A stretch of DNA of 64,000 nt, from positions 3,943,566 to 4,007,565 of the forward strand of contig NC_069133.1 in NCBI RefSeq assembly GCF_026914265.1. Direction: 5' to 3'. The stretch comes from Mya arenaria. Taxonomy: Eukaryota > Mollusca > Bivalvia > Myida > Myidae. The notes under the pieces are model-generated. The model was not told the origin of the DNA. It made no database searches and saw nothing but the letters and a program-made list of their open reading frames with translations. Positions 24,340 to 37,317 of this stretch are shown here, piece after piece (position 1 is the stretch's first letter; each line of letters begins with the position of its first letter). The position numbers were made by a program, and so were the translations under genes.

Positions 24340-25500
24340 AAAGGCAATCTGTTGACGTATATTAAGGATGTCAAACGATTATTTTTGAGGAAGTTGTACG
24401 TTTTGTAGGACTTTTGCTTGCTTCACGCCTTTTATCGTACAACATTTAACAATGCTAAAAGAAATTCCTTAATATGTTCACAATATACGATGGGGCTTAA
24501 GTCTATGCTAATGCCTCGAAAAACTGTCATAAGGTCCTGGAAAAAAGCCCTTTAAATAGATCTGTGAACCCTACCCTGCATGTATGCTCGAGGTAGTTGC
24601 ATGAGAAGCTTCCCTTGACCATTCAAATAATTAAATACTGGGCTTCAGAACTGGGAAATAGGTAACCCATAAAGCGAACTCTTGTGGGACCAAGGCAAAA
24701 TATATCAAGGTGATCACAGAGCTATGCCATTTGTGGGTAAAACCAAAAACATTGTTAAGAGGGCCAGGCTCAGAGATGTAAATGAAGCTACTTGGCTGTC
24801 TAAGGATCCCCCTTAAACCCTTCAGGATTACGCAGGCATTTCTATTTCGAAACCACTTACGAAAGCGGACTTGCCTAACCTCATTACGGCTGGAACTATT
24901 CCCCATATTGATCAAAATTATGCTAACCATTTAAAAACATACACTGTAGGGTCTATGAACACAAAACTTGTCCCAGTTGCATTTGTCTTTTATATTCCAT
25001 CAAACATATAAAAAACACTTTCACAGCAATAATCCCTCTATTTTTCGGCACAACCTTTCGCTATTAATTATTCACTGACGGCAAACAGCATTAAAATAAA
25101 CTACAACATATAATATTGAATGGAGCACTATTATATTTGTATTTGTGAAAAATGTTTTATTTAGTTGCATACAAAATTACTATATTAAATTATAAATGGA
25201 TTGTCTGAAGGGGTTAAACGAATCTGCCTGCCTTGGATACATCGTTTTTATACGAAAAAGACTACAATGGTTTTCAATAGTTTTGCTCAATATAAAACCT
25301 GGATTTGCTTTAACATTTTCGTCGGTAAATTTGAATTTTGCTTTAAAAACACGAACCCTGGGATTTGGTTAAAATGGGCTTTTTATCACGTGACCCCGTG
25401 GTGTAAGACTTGCGAGATTACGGCTGCGCCATAGATGGCCTCTTTTTTGTACTATATATACAGTCTGGCGACCATAAAGACCCCCTAAGTCGACCCCATT
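24340..25500. other. Intergenic, nothing firmly recognised
   Basis: AT-rich with short frames only, including 24631-24930 on the minus strand, which resembles no family I know. Confidence 0.4.
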
Positions 25501-25540
25501 GGGAACCCCAGGCTGCGAAGCCCCAAAAAGCACTAGCTCT

Positions 25541-25569
25541 CCCCCCCCCCCCCCCCCAAAAAAAAAAAT
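25541..25569. repeat. Poly(C)/poly(A) homopolymer tract
   Basis: A run of about 17 C followed by about 11 A. The tract length may be an assembly uncertainty. Confidence 0.8.
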
Positions 25570-25899
25570 AAAGAAAGAAGAACAACAAACGGAAAAAAGA
25601 AGAATTAATATTATTCAAAGAGATTTCATATATTTCAATTGTGCAGTGTCGCTGTATTCCTAAAATTTTATAATAGAATCGTTATGAATACTTTTAATTT
25701 ATCAAACAATCAATTTAAAATAAAAACAGTTAAACATAATACAATAATATATAAATGTAAAAATACATTATATTGGTCCAGGCAAATGCTCTGAGGCCTC
25801 AGTGCTTATTAGCAGTTTCCCCCTAATCATTGTTTGGGGATGTTTAGAGAACTTGCTGGTTAAAATAGAAATCTGTTTTTAAATATATGAAAACAATTA

Positions 25900-26400
25900 C
25901 AAATACAGGGAGATAATAGCCTTAATAATAACCAGAATCAAAGATGAAGGCCAAACAAACACAAAAACAAGAGCCACAATGCAACAAGTACAAATAGAAA
26001 CGAGCTCAGAAGACTTTAATGTAATCATTACATGGACCAAGGCCAAATAAACACAAAGCAAGAGCCTCAATACAACAACAAACTGCTGCAACGGGCTCAG
26101 TAGCCTTAATTTGTATGTATAAATTATGATTCCAGGCCAAATAGACAAAATGTAACATGAAAGTAAATGAACGTCCTCAGGAGCCCAGTAGCTTTAAATG
26201 TACCAAAAAGCATGAATAAGGCCAAACATACACAAACCAATAGACACAGCGCCTCATGAAATTAGTAGCCTTACATTTGAACAAACGCAAGTCACACAAA
26301 CACAAAACAAGAGACACAGCGCAACAACAGACAACTGGTACGGGCTCAAAAGACCGATATAATCGAAATCAAGGGAGACGTGAGACTCATTGCAACTATA
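25900..26400. repeat. About 90-bp degenerate tandem repeat
   Basis: Five degenerate units marked by AAGGCCAAACAAACACAAAA at about 25951, 26039, 26133, 26219 and 26288, each followed by CAAGAGCCACA and CGGGCTCAGTAGCCTTAA-like segments. A lone related unit occurs at about 32395-32510 inside the receptor gene. Confidence 0.75.
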
Positions 26401-26898
26401 CATCAAACATAACTGAAGAATCAACATATCGTCATTAGTTAATGATTGTGTAAGCGCTTTGGTTCTGTCAGTGGACATTATAAAGTAACATCGGGATTTA
26501 AACCATTCCCTGAGCGCTCAATCTTATGTCCCATTATTAAGAACGCGCTAGGCTTATAATGAGAGCACAAAACCTAAATCCCACTTGAATGCATGTGTAC
26601 TTGTTTACCTAAGTTAATGTTTTCGAATTGAAATATTGTCGAGTCTTGATATTGAAAATATGAAAGAATACTTTATGTTCCTTATGAAACCATTTGCAAG
26701 ATAAATGCTGTATTGCTGTTTATTGTCTTTACTTAGGTTTAGTTAAAATCCTTATTTAGTTGACACCACGGTCTCGTATGTTTATCTACCGATTATCATA
26801 AGACAATGAAATGTATGCATTGATTGCGTGAACACTTGTAAAGCCACAGCATATTTGGAATGCTTCAATGGATATAAAGTTATTTTTCCTTGTTACTT

Positions 26899-26904
26899 TA
26901 TAAA
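26899..26904 (+). promoter_or_regulatory. Candidate TATA box of the receptor gene
   Basis: TATAAA 80 bp upstream of the ATG at 26984, which would place transcription start near 26930. Position is plausible, with no further support. Confidence 0.4.
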
Positions 26905-26983
26905 GGATTTGCACTCCTATTCATCCGTCATTTTCTTTATATATGAAAGAAAAATGTTTTAAATTCTTTCCATAGCTCGCTGC

Positions 26984-29733
26984 ATGATGGATGCAAAAGT
27001 GTGGATTGTATGTAGCGTTGGTATTTTATACTTAAGGTAAGCCATTTAGACGATGTTTCTGCAAAATTCTAATTTTCGTGGACAAAACTGTCTTGTAGAA
27101 ATGTATTTTAAAGAGAATATTTCAGGGTTTTTAAGGTGCGCTTTTAACGGACCTTTTATTACGAAGCAAAGTGTGGCAAACTATTACGAGTGTTAAGTTG
27201 TTAAAACTAAGATATTTGCGGCTGAAACCCTTCAACAGGTGTTTCGAAAATCGTTAGTAACACAATTCTGCAAATGGCTGCAGCGTGATTGGATGATTGA
27301 CATTATTACGTGATGCTTCAAATGCATTCAATAAAGGTATAAATATCCGCCACTTTGTATGTGTCTTTGTAAGCGAATGGAAACGATATCAAGTTTCAAT
27401 TGTCAAACTCATATTATAGGTGCATCGTTTAAGAATTATATTTCATATGCACCGTTGATCTTGTGCCTAATTAACATGAGTTAATCTTAAGTTCACTATA
27501 ACATATTGCTCCGCTATGGTTAAAAACGTAAGTCTACCGGTGCTTTTTCAACGGTGTCTTAGCTCAGTGGTGTCGATGTTTCATTTGCAGTACTCAATGG
27601 TTGATTCGCAATCATTTTAAACTTCTTTATTAAGGTTGTAACGTTTTAGTTCGTCTAAAGATGTTTTGTGAGTAATGATAAGCATACAGTCAGGCGCTTT
27701 AAATTAATTTGCACTGGAAATATGTTAGTGATGTAGGGAGAACACTGGCATTATATGTAAGAAGATAATTTGGTAAAATGATGTTTAACTAACAGTTTTA
27801 TATACAAAAGCTACAACCATATTGAATCGTTAACCGTTTGCTAAGCATACACTTGAATGGGAAAAACATATGACACATCAAACGACTCGAAGTCAATAAG
27901 GTTGGTTATTTCAGAAAATAAAAAATAAAGTGAATAATTTCTATGGCCAATACAGGCCAATAATTTACGAAAAATCCGGTTGCTCCGATAACGATAACGA
28001 CTTGAACGATAACTGTCCATGAATCCCTCAAAGTAATTAACAATCTTTTTTTAAATTGTAATCTGGACTTAATCAGAAAGAGTCAATATTTATCCCTCTT
28101 TCTCAAAGCATAAGAATAAGTTCCATCACAATAATGTAGCATTATTTTTTTTCAGTGTTTGTGACGGCGGTTATTGCACTCAATACTATTCAAATTCAGA
28201 AACTTGTTCCCATCTTGTTCACTACTATACAACATGTGGCTGGTGGAGCGGATGTGGAAGATACAGGTAAATATATTTGTATTGTGTAGGAGGAGTAAGC
28301 GGTGTGGATACCGTTTAAAATTCTTCTTACGAAGCTAATAGAGCTTTTACAATCATAGGACAAAAAATACAATGTGCATTTAGGCTATATGGTAATTATA
28401 ATTAACATACAAACTTAAACCAACTCCATTAAACGTTTCCAAATATGAATTAATTCATTTGAAATAAGTGTTTTTTCCAAATAATTTTTTTAATGTAATT
28501 ATAAAATTATTCTTGTAGCAATTGGCCGTTAGATCGATGATTAACCTCGCACCCGATTTCATGTAGATTTTTCTTTAAATATTTGACCGGTGGGATCAAA
28601 ATTAAGAACATTGGCTCATGTTTTTCATGAATAGTTTTGCCGTGAATGCTGCACCATTTAATGGGAAAGTCGTTGTTCTTTGTAGATGTTGATAAATTTA
28701 GAAATAATGTTCAATCAGCATTAAGAATATAATTTATTTGTCTTCAAATGTTTCATAACTATTTGAATTATAGTATTGTAAATTTTAAGGTTGTCTTTTT
28801 GTAATACTCTTAACTGTCTTATTTTTAACCTGAGAAGCACACTCGTCAAGTTGAATTTCCCGTTTAAGAGATAATGAGAACTGAGGAATTGGTATCTCCC
28901 AATTAGGATAAAGTATCTTATTCTATTAGGACTTAGAATATCTTTATTATGACTTTACACTTCCTAGTCTTTGTTAACTATCTACTTATATTAGAACGTT
29001 GTATCTCCTAATTAGGACATAGCATCTCCGTACTAGGACTTCATATCTCCTTACTAAAATTAAGTATAAACTAATATTAGGACTTTGTATCTACTGATAT
29101 TGACTTAATATCTTCTAATTAGTAAGTTAAGTATCTACTTATATAAGGCCTTAGCATCTCTTAAATAGAGCTTACTATCTCCGGATTAGAGCTTAGTATA
29201 TCATAGGATGATGAAGAGTATCTTTTGAAAATAAGACTGTGTCAAAAGGACGCCTCAATTAGGAACTACATGTATACAATTTAGGTGAACACAAAATACA
29301 AATCATGTTTCAAGACGAGCAATTAGATAAAATCATTTTTTAAAACGGTAGGTAACTATTTTGTGAAACTAGAAATATAAGCTTTTGCTAGAAATGTTCT
29401 TGCTCGCTTTTCGCAGTCAAATAAATGCAGGTTCAAACTTAAGTCCAGAGAATATAGGACACTGAAAACACCAACAATTTGACTGAATAACCAAATTATA
29501 TCCTTTTTTACGCTAGCAAACCATTAGGTTTATAATATGCATCAGCCTTCATTAAGTACCACGCTTATTCGTGACATACATGATTTCTTAACTTTGCTGA
29601 AACTTATATATAGTCTAGGACATACAAGAAACGTTGAAAATATAAGTTTTACTCAAAATGACAAGGACTTCTGCTTTTTTAATTGCGACAATTATCTTTT
29701 TAACGCTATTTCTTGATTGCCTTTTGAGGTAAC

Positions 29734-29790
<57 letters not shown>

Positions 29791-32700
29791 CATTAGACTT
29801 TGGTCACATTGCTCCTGGTCCACGAATAATATTTGGCTTCTTGACCTGTTCTTTTAATTTTTAAAACCTTATTGACATGTTTATGATAGGTTAACATCAT
29901 ATGGCTGCTACAAGCAGCGCAGTCGACGCGTGTGTTGTACCGGATATCAGGGCCAAGATTGCAGTCAGCGTACGTTTTTCTGCTACATTTCGAAATACAA
30001 GAAAACTATTATGTTGTGGTTTGATTCTTTAAAATCATAATAACGATTCTAACCGTTCGCAATACGCCGTTTACTTCAGATTGAGTACACTGTGGCAACC
30101 CATTTGTCCGGCTTGGTGACCACATACCAAACACATAATATCAAATATAATGATAATCGGTTGCGTCACAAATTACTATGTTTTAACTATCCACTTATGT
30201 TCACTGAAAACATTTTAAAATGCGATTTGCATGTACGTAACTCCATAAACGCAGTCTATTTTTAACCGCAATACATTATTTCATGATAATAGTCATACAC
30301 GATTCATCTCTTTTCAGCAATTTGTTTTGGATCGACTAGTTGCCCAAACGGCGGGACATGTAGAGCCCCGGACACGTGCAGTTGTCGTGCGGGATTTTCC
30401 GGAAAAAAGTGTTCAGGTATGACCTTTCGTGCCAAGATTTGTACAAAGTAATATTTGAAGGCAGATGTTTTATGTGTTTTAAAAAATATAGAATTAACAG
30501 CACAGATCGACGTTGAATCCCACTAAAAGTTAAAAGTCCTGCTGCAAAACCTCAAATCTTTAAATAAAATGCCCTAACTTCTATCTCTGAACACTGTGGG
30601 TAAGATATGTCCTTGAATAACATTTTATTACATTGCATATATTGACGGGTGTAAATCAAGCTCGGCGAAGTGTAATCACATCTGTTCCAACACAGAGGGT
30701 TCGTTCATTCCCTGTAGTTATTATTGTATTGTTCCCATTGATGTGGCGATACTTCAACGGGGTTATATCTGAGAAAGAGTATTTTAAGAGAGTATATTTC
30801 ATGTATGGTTATATCTTGCTGTTCCGACACATCACTCTTTAATATCTGGAAAACAATAACCACGATCATGGTTAGATCAAGTAGACAATAGTACGATGTA
30901 AAATATTTAATTATTAGGTCATCAACCTTCTACCATCATCAGTATGCAAAGCTCATTCGTTCCTTAGTTGTCAGACCATATAGTCTATAAATGCACTTTC
31001 CCGGATATCGAGAAAGCTTAAATTGTTCAAAATGAAGAGAAAAACCTGGTTTTCTTTATATTTGTTTAGTAGAAAAAGCCCTCATGTGTCGATGTACCGA
31101 CAGTTTGAGCTTACATTGTTTTATGTGACAACCGCCCTAAACGGTTTCTCTTCAACATGATAGATGAGGAATTGAAACCAGTATTGTCAATAAACACCGG
31201 CTTAGGGAATCCGCAGATTATCTCCATATGTTTTTTAAATAAAATTGTGTTAGTCATGAAATGAATAACAGAGGGCATACGTTGACATACCGATAGCCGT
31301 TCTTCGGGATCAGCTAAAAGACCCTGATGTGTTGGTAAAATTCTGATTACATCTCTTTGCGCCGGATCTACACGCGTCGATATCTGAAATGGGATGCATA
31401 TCAAGTAAACCAATGATACAAGACGGATAAAGGCAAATTAGACACGAAACGAGAGATGCACACTATCACAAGAGAAAGAAAACATAGTGTATGAATATCA
31501 AATGTCGTTATCAATACAAACGTGGAATGTCAATGAACTTTAAAGTGCCAGACGAGAGGATACTCTTAATGATATAGGCAAAATGGAACATCAGTGAATA
31601 AGTGTTTCATTATATTACTTCGCACTCCTTTTGCGCTGTTTTAGATACACGCATATCCATTCAATTGTATTAATATTCTGAAGAATGCAATTCACTCGGA
31701 ATACCCCTGATTTTTAATTTGCCACATCCCGTTTGTGGTACTATGTATGTAACATCCACATAATAGGGAGAAATCATTTACGGTTGTTCAAACAGCCGAA
31801 TTTATACAAGAGAAATTGAATTATTCCAGATAACGGTTTTTATTAGCGGAACTTAATTTCTAAAATCTACACACATTCATGTGCTCCTGTAGTTGTGGCT
31901 ATACTCTAGCGAGTGACAAAATATTTAGTTTTTTTTTTATATATATATATTCTGATTAAGGCTTCACAATTAAGCTTACCAGTAAGACATGCACAAATAT
32001 ATAATGTAGTGGTATCAACTTAAATGTACATATGTTTGATAATACTAACACAATTGAATTAAATGTTGTTGTTTTTTTACAGTCAATAAATATTTGTTAA
32101 ACTCTTTTACTTAAGTTAAATGAAAAACGGAAAAGTAAATATCCTCTATTGATAACAGTTCCAATCTTCATTGTGACCTTTATGTAACGCATTAGTTTGG
32201 CCATATGTGAGTTATCATTTATTATTCAAGATGATGATGAATGCAATGACAAAACACACTCGTGTGATCACAATTGTACAAACGAAGAAGGTGCGTATAG
32301 CTGCTCCTGCAACATGGGATATTTGTTGGACATAGATAATCGCACATGTTCAGGTAAGATTGAAGCATTTGTTTTGAGTTAAACGCACGTTATATGGGTA
32401 TACATATGACGAAACTACAGGGACGAGCCCAGCAGCAAAAAAGCTACGATAAACCCTGTTTAAAGGCATAAACTCAAAGCCTAAACAAACACAAAACGAG
32501 TGATACAGAATTTGATCTAGGTTTATCATGCAATTATTTCGCATATAAAACACATCATACATTCCACACATGTATCGAAATATATGTGTAAATCTTATAT
32601 TACTTTCTGTACGTTAACATGCTGTGCGCAATCATTTTGGTTAAGTATTAACAACATTGTAGTTGTTTCTCTGAGTAAAGAACATCTATAGACTTTGTCA

Positions 32701-35700
32701 GATTTAAAGTATCGACACAAATCGTAGAAACCTGTTTTTGCTCTAACACATACATAGTCAAAATAGATCTGGTATATTTGTGTTTTTGTTTATAAAGATA
32801 TTAACGAATGCGGTATCGATACACATGATTGTGAACAAATCTGTACGAACGAAAATGGTACGTACATCTGTTCATGCAGACCAGGGTACATTCTTGATAC
32901 AGACGGACGCAGATGTGTAGGTACTTGTAACGATTAATAACTGCCTTTAATCCTTATTTTATGCCTTCATACATTTGTATTATTTTAAATTTAACAGATC
33001 TTAAAAATCGCCACAGTGAAAATGCGGATTTAAAGGGGAAAAACACCGATTGATAGTATTGAAAAAATAAAGATTATAACTTTTTTATTGCTCTTACACA
33101 TACAAAGTGAAAATTAAACGTGTACATTTGTTGTTGTTCAAACATTATTGGTTCGTTTAACTGTTCCTGCAAACCAGGGTACATTCTGCACATAGACGAA
33201 CGCAGATGTATAGGTACATACATCCTTGAAAAACTGCCTTTAATTCTCATTATATGTCATCATGCATTTGTATTATTTTGGATTTAACAGCTTTAAGAAA
33301 TCGACGCAATACAATTGTGGATTGACAAACCTGAAGGAAAAACTCAGATTTTAAAAAGGATAAGAATAATTAGCGTGTCCTTTATAATTTTGGTAGCAAA
33401 CAAGTGTGTTTTAACTTAAAATGATAAAATATTCTCTTTTTTTGTAATTTAATACCATCAAGGAGTCATACGATATAGTTTGTTTGTTAATCAGGATTAT
33501 TTCGAAATGAAACAACACACTTTTATATTAAAAATAAATGTCCGTTTTAACGAAATCAGAATCTAAACCAATTTATTATAAAACTATGTAAACTATGTTT
33601 AACGCCTTTAATCACCAAAACATGGACCAAATATTGCAAAATCGACCCCTGCAAAATTATTTACATTGAAGCTAAATGTCAAATGAAACTGTGAATCGAA
33701 TGCAGTTATTACGAAGAAATATCGTGCATCCAATATATGATTTTCAGAATGAAAATACACGTTTACTTACAGTACACACCACGAATTTAAGGACATCCCA
33801 CAGTGCAAAAGTAGTTTGAGAAGACCAAAATTAAAACGTTTCAAAAGTTTTTCATATCTAGTTTTCATGAAAACTCTCATTTGGTAGTAAAACAATCTTT
33901 CTTCGCGACATGTTTGGAGTTTATCAAATTTTACGAAAGATTCAAATTTTGGATTAAAAAGCATTTGCATTTTTTTCGGAAAAGTCTGTCAACAATATAA
34001 ATATGTTTTTTTTGTCAAAGTTTCCCAGACTACCTAATAAACAATGTCTTGTGGGTTCTTGTTGATATATTTTTAAATAAAAAAGATGTTCAATCAAATA
34101 ATGATTTAAGCTTTTTTTGTTAAACTAATGCAAATATATTTCTTAAATAAGCTGCAATTACCATAACGCCAAAAAACATCGTTGATTTCATATCACTGAC
34201 TATAGTATATTGACTTGAGAACATATATATTTTGGATCAAGACATTTCCGGTAAAATGCAAATGCTTTTGGATTGGAAATCTGATAAAATCTTCTTTCGT
34301 AAATCTAAACTCATAATTACAACTACAAAGGTTGCAAGAGAATATGAATTATGCTTGCAAAATATTGAACCTCAAATCTACATACAAATGGAATGTTTTA
34401 AAAAACATATCATTAGGTCCTTCAAATGACTTTTGCATTGTGTAAGGCCTTTGATATGTAAATAATTGTATGTCTATTTTAATTGATAGATGTCGATGAA
34501 TGCAATGTTGGATCGAGGATTTGTAATCACATTTGTACCAACCTGAATGGGACGTACACATGCTCTTGTAGATCAGGATATACTCTGAACACAGATAATC
34601 AGACATGTTCCGGTAAACGCAGCGAAACCTTTGTTCTACCCTTAACGTTATTTTAAATAAAATTTAAAACATAACTTTATTGTGACATTTTGTTAAGTAA
34701 GCATTGCACATACTACTTGTTAACTACTGACGAGTCTACGTTGAAAACCAAAAATGAAGTAACAAGCAAAACATATACTGAACACTTCTTGACTAGAATT
34801 CATTAACGTGACCAAGAGAGAAATCCAACACTTACAATTGTCCGATGTATGAAAATATAAAGATGAAACTGATCTGTATGCATCAATTGTTTGTGTCTTC
34901 GTTGCTTATTGGTAAACCGTTTAAAGCGTCTAGTGGGATGTTAGGATGTTTTTACTTTCTGTGCCAAAATAGTTACTAATACATTTACCAACGATGAGTT
35001 CACAAACTCTACAAGCTGATCCTTGTGTAGTGGGCTCCAACTTTAAAGGTCATTCGTTTTACTACTTAAAACACCAACATGATATTTTTAGATTTTAAGT
35101 CTTAGATAAATTTCACATTTGCCAAAAAAGATCAATTTCTATGAATAAAACATAATTATATGAAATGGATGTGAAAGAAACAAACAATTTATCATAAATA
35201 AGAATGCATATGTAAAACAAGTGTAAAAACCTAAACGCTAACACAATTGAAAACATATATGTTTCTGTGTTGTAGAGGAGGTGAATCCTACCAGTATGGT
35301 GTGGATAGTTTCTATTTCTTCGTCCGGAACACTAGTTGCTGTTTGCGTGGCTGTCGTTGTGTTTCTTGCAATAAGGTGGTAACGGGGAATAACAATTCTT
35401 TTATTGTGTTTATTGAATTGCATTGTAAATCTTTATCAGCGTCTAAAATTGGCATACTGAAGAACAAAAATAATATCTTGTTCAACCAATTTTCTTTGCT
35501 TATGAATTTGTATTTTATCACGAAAATATTTGTATATGAGCAAATTGATTTTTTTACAGATACCACTCAAAGGCTGAGACAAGGATGAAAAATGATGTAT
35601 CTTATAATAAAGGTTTCTCAATATTTATTATGATAAAATCGCTTACTTGTATGTTTGTATCAATTGTAATTGTGTATGGTTATAGTTTAACTGGAACAAT

Positions 35701-36398
35701 TATAGTGTTTTGTCAGCTGAAGTTTGCTTAAAACCATACAATTAGTTTATTTATACTCAAAGTTCGCTGCATAATAGACATGACGAATATATACTTTATT
35801 TTATTGTAATCAAAGCAGTAAGTGACATAATGATCATAAAAAAACAACATGAAAACTAAATTAATTATCATTGATCATCTGTTGTTTTTTGTATTAAAAC
35901 TATCCATTTACAGTGATAAATCGCTATTTGGCAATAATACCGATCCCTAATCAATAACTCCACCCCACTAGGCCGATAACTTGCCATGGTCTATGATTAC
36001 TGTTTTAGGCATATCTATAGTTTTAACTATTTTTGTTTTTTATTGTCAATATACGTTTATTTCGCTTAAGCATTGTTTAGAGGTTCAAACTGTTCAATTT
36101 CTAAAAACTGCTCATTTTAGAAAAAAAAACAGTCCTAGAATGGATGCGTACTTTAAAATCAGCTTATATTGTTTTAACTTGTTTCAATGTCTTTATTCAT
36201 ATCTATTTTAGCTTAGAAACTGTTTACTTCGAATGTCTTGGGAAGACGGAAGATCAGACCTGCGCAAACCAAGAGAACGTGTACAATTCTTTATCGGGCG
36301 ACGCTGAATATTGTTATGCTCTGGAAAGATGTCAAGACGATCAAAAAGTATCAACAGTAAACGCCAAGGAAAATCCCATGTACATCAACACTATTTGA
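26984..36398 (+). CDS. EMI/EGF-domain type I membrane receptor, Draper/MEGF10-like
   Basis: Ten exons: 26984-27036, 28156-28266, 29890-29969, 30318-30416, 32231-32353, 32798-32920, 34490-34612, 35276-35375, 35560-35612 and 36217-36398. All are phase-consistent; 348 residues. Signal peptide 1-18 ([11 protein letters not shown] core). Cys-rich EMI-like region about 20-80 with [13 protein letters not shown] and [12 protein letters not shown]. One EGF (about 84-113), then three calcium-binding EGF domains of exactly 123 bp each (DDDEC, DINEC, DVDEC starts), each with the C-x-N-x4-Y-x-C-x-C hydroxylation pattern. Membrane helix about 245-270. The tail holds VYNSL (Tyr 311), YCYAL and ENPMYI (NPxY, Tyr 344), typical docking sites for PTB/SH2 adaptors. 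The layout resembles phagocytic or scavenger receptors; the ligand is unknown. Either of two adjacent ATGs could start. The last junction uses one of two nearby AGs, chosen by phase. Confidence 0.82.
28880..29220. repeat. 21-23-bp minisatellite
   Basis: About 15 degenerate copies of GTATCTCCTAATTAGGACTTA in intron 2 of the receptor gene, with unit lengths from 21 to 23 bp. Confidence 0.7.
29735..29787. repeat. (CT)n microsatellite
   Basis: About 26 uninterrupted CT dinucleotides in intron 2 of the receptor gene, roughly 100 bp before exon 3. Confidence 0.95.
30640..30715 (+). pseudogene. Decayed calcium-binding EGF exon
   Basis: Reads [20 protein letters not shown], the N-terminal half of a cbEGF domain close to exon 34490-34612 (CNHIC shared). 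The expected AG acceptor is replaced by GCAT and the C-terminal half no longer reads as EGF. It lies at the position in the gene where a further EGF exon would be expected, so it looks like an exon lost from the gene. Confidence 0.65.
32395..32510. repeat. Single unit related to the 25900-26400 array
   Basis: Contains CCTAAACAAACACAAAACGAG and an ACGAGCCCAGCAGC segment, as in the array 6 kb upstream. Lies in an intron of the receptor gene. Confidence 0.5.
32798..33350 (+). repeat. Tandem duplication of a receptor EGF exon and its flank
   Basis: The stretch 32855-33060 (3' half of exon 32798-32920 plus following intron) aligns by eye with about 33148-33350 at a step of roughly 285-290 bp. Shared marks are CCAGGGTACATTCT, ACGCAGATGTATAGGTAC, AACTGCCTTTAAT and CATTTGTATTATTTT. 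Confidence 0.7.
33150..33213 (+). pseudogene. Half EGF exon left by a tandem duplication
   Basis: Reads [20 protein letters not shown] and ends at an intact-looking GTACAT donor, but the first half of the domain and the acceptor are missing. It is the 3' half of a copy of exon 32798-32920, so it cannot be spliced in as a full domain. Confidence 0.75.
33360..34489. other. Receptor intron, nothing recognised
   Basis: AT-rich, with no repeat ends or splice-consistent exon seen. Confidence 0.45.
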
Positions 36399-36754
36399 AT
36401 GTCATATGTCCCTCAACCATGAGATTAAGGTAGTAAAACGACTCTATTTTTTAAGCGCATGGAGTCAAATTACATTCACATTGCTACATACAGAAACGTT
36501 ATTTGTTTTAAGTTTTATTTTGCTATAGAATGAATAGTACGCGATAAATACGTTTATAAAATGTTAGTGTATTCTTTAGATAAACGCGGTGTGTGTCTCT
36601 GAACAGCAATTGCTGTTAGCGGTTAACTAATGTTATACAATTAATGGTCAATATGTATACATGTATTTGGATAATTTGAATCTCAAGCACACGCGCACAC
36701 AAACACACACACTCACACATACGTGAAAACGCACACACACACACGAAAACACGC

Positions 36755-36796
<42 letters not shown>

Positions 36797-37190
36797 GTTA
36801 TGGAATGTATACTAACTTTAGTTAAAATACTTTCAATAAACAAGACATATATCTATGAATAACCTTTGAATACGCAGATAACTGTTTAACACTGTCTATT
36901 GATCTAAACAATATTTGACCACCGCTTTTATAACTATTGTTTAAATGTTTAAATGCGTATTCATATATTGATTGCTGATTAAATACTTATACTTTTTATT
37001 CGTGTACAATTTTGCCAACTGTTTACTAAATGCCCTAAATGTCATTATTATAAGAAAGGGCACACAAATGAGACCAATAATCGAGGGAAATAACTGTGCC
37101 CAATAAAAGAGTGTAAATGTGGTTCAATAAACATAACTTATTGATTGATGCACCGTTTTGGTTTCGAAAGATGCGATAATCGTGTTTCAT
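36399..37190. other. 3' flank of the receptor gene
   Basis: Non-coding. AATAAA motifs on the plus strand at about 36836, 37101 and 37125 could end the transcript. Contains the CA microsatellite. Confidence 0.5.
36687..36794. repeat. (CA)n-rich microsatellite
   Basis: Interrupted CA/CG tract about 108 bp long, ending in a pure run of about 16 CA units. Confidence 0.9.
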
Positions 37191-37194
37191 AATT

Positions 37195-37317
37195 TAATTA
37201 AAACTGCACTTATTACGAAATTACGTGTACCCTGTTCATGTATTGATCTTAAAAAAGCATTTGATTCAGTTAAGGAATGCATTGTGGTACAAACTTTTCA
37301 AAAATAGTTTGAATGAT
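37195..37317 (+). mobile_element. LINE RT motif A fragment
   Basis: Contains IDLKKAFDSV and, in a shifted frame, NALWYKLFKNSL, the region around RT motif A. It stops abruptly where the dispersed repeat begins. Confidence 0.75.

Noticed and set aside
25418-25618. Gly/Phe-rich minus frame
   Set aside because: It is translation across the poly(C)/poly(A) tract.
31111-31413. 100-residue minus frame in a receptor intron
   Set aside because: No recognisable domain, no supporting splice sites on that strand, and it lies inside a gene on the other strand.
36616-36843. Cys/Val-rich minus frame
   Set aside because: It is translation of the CA microsatellite.
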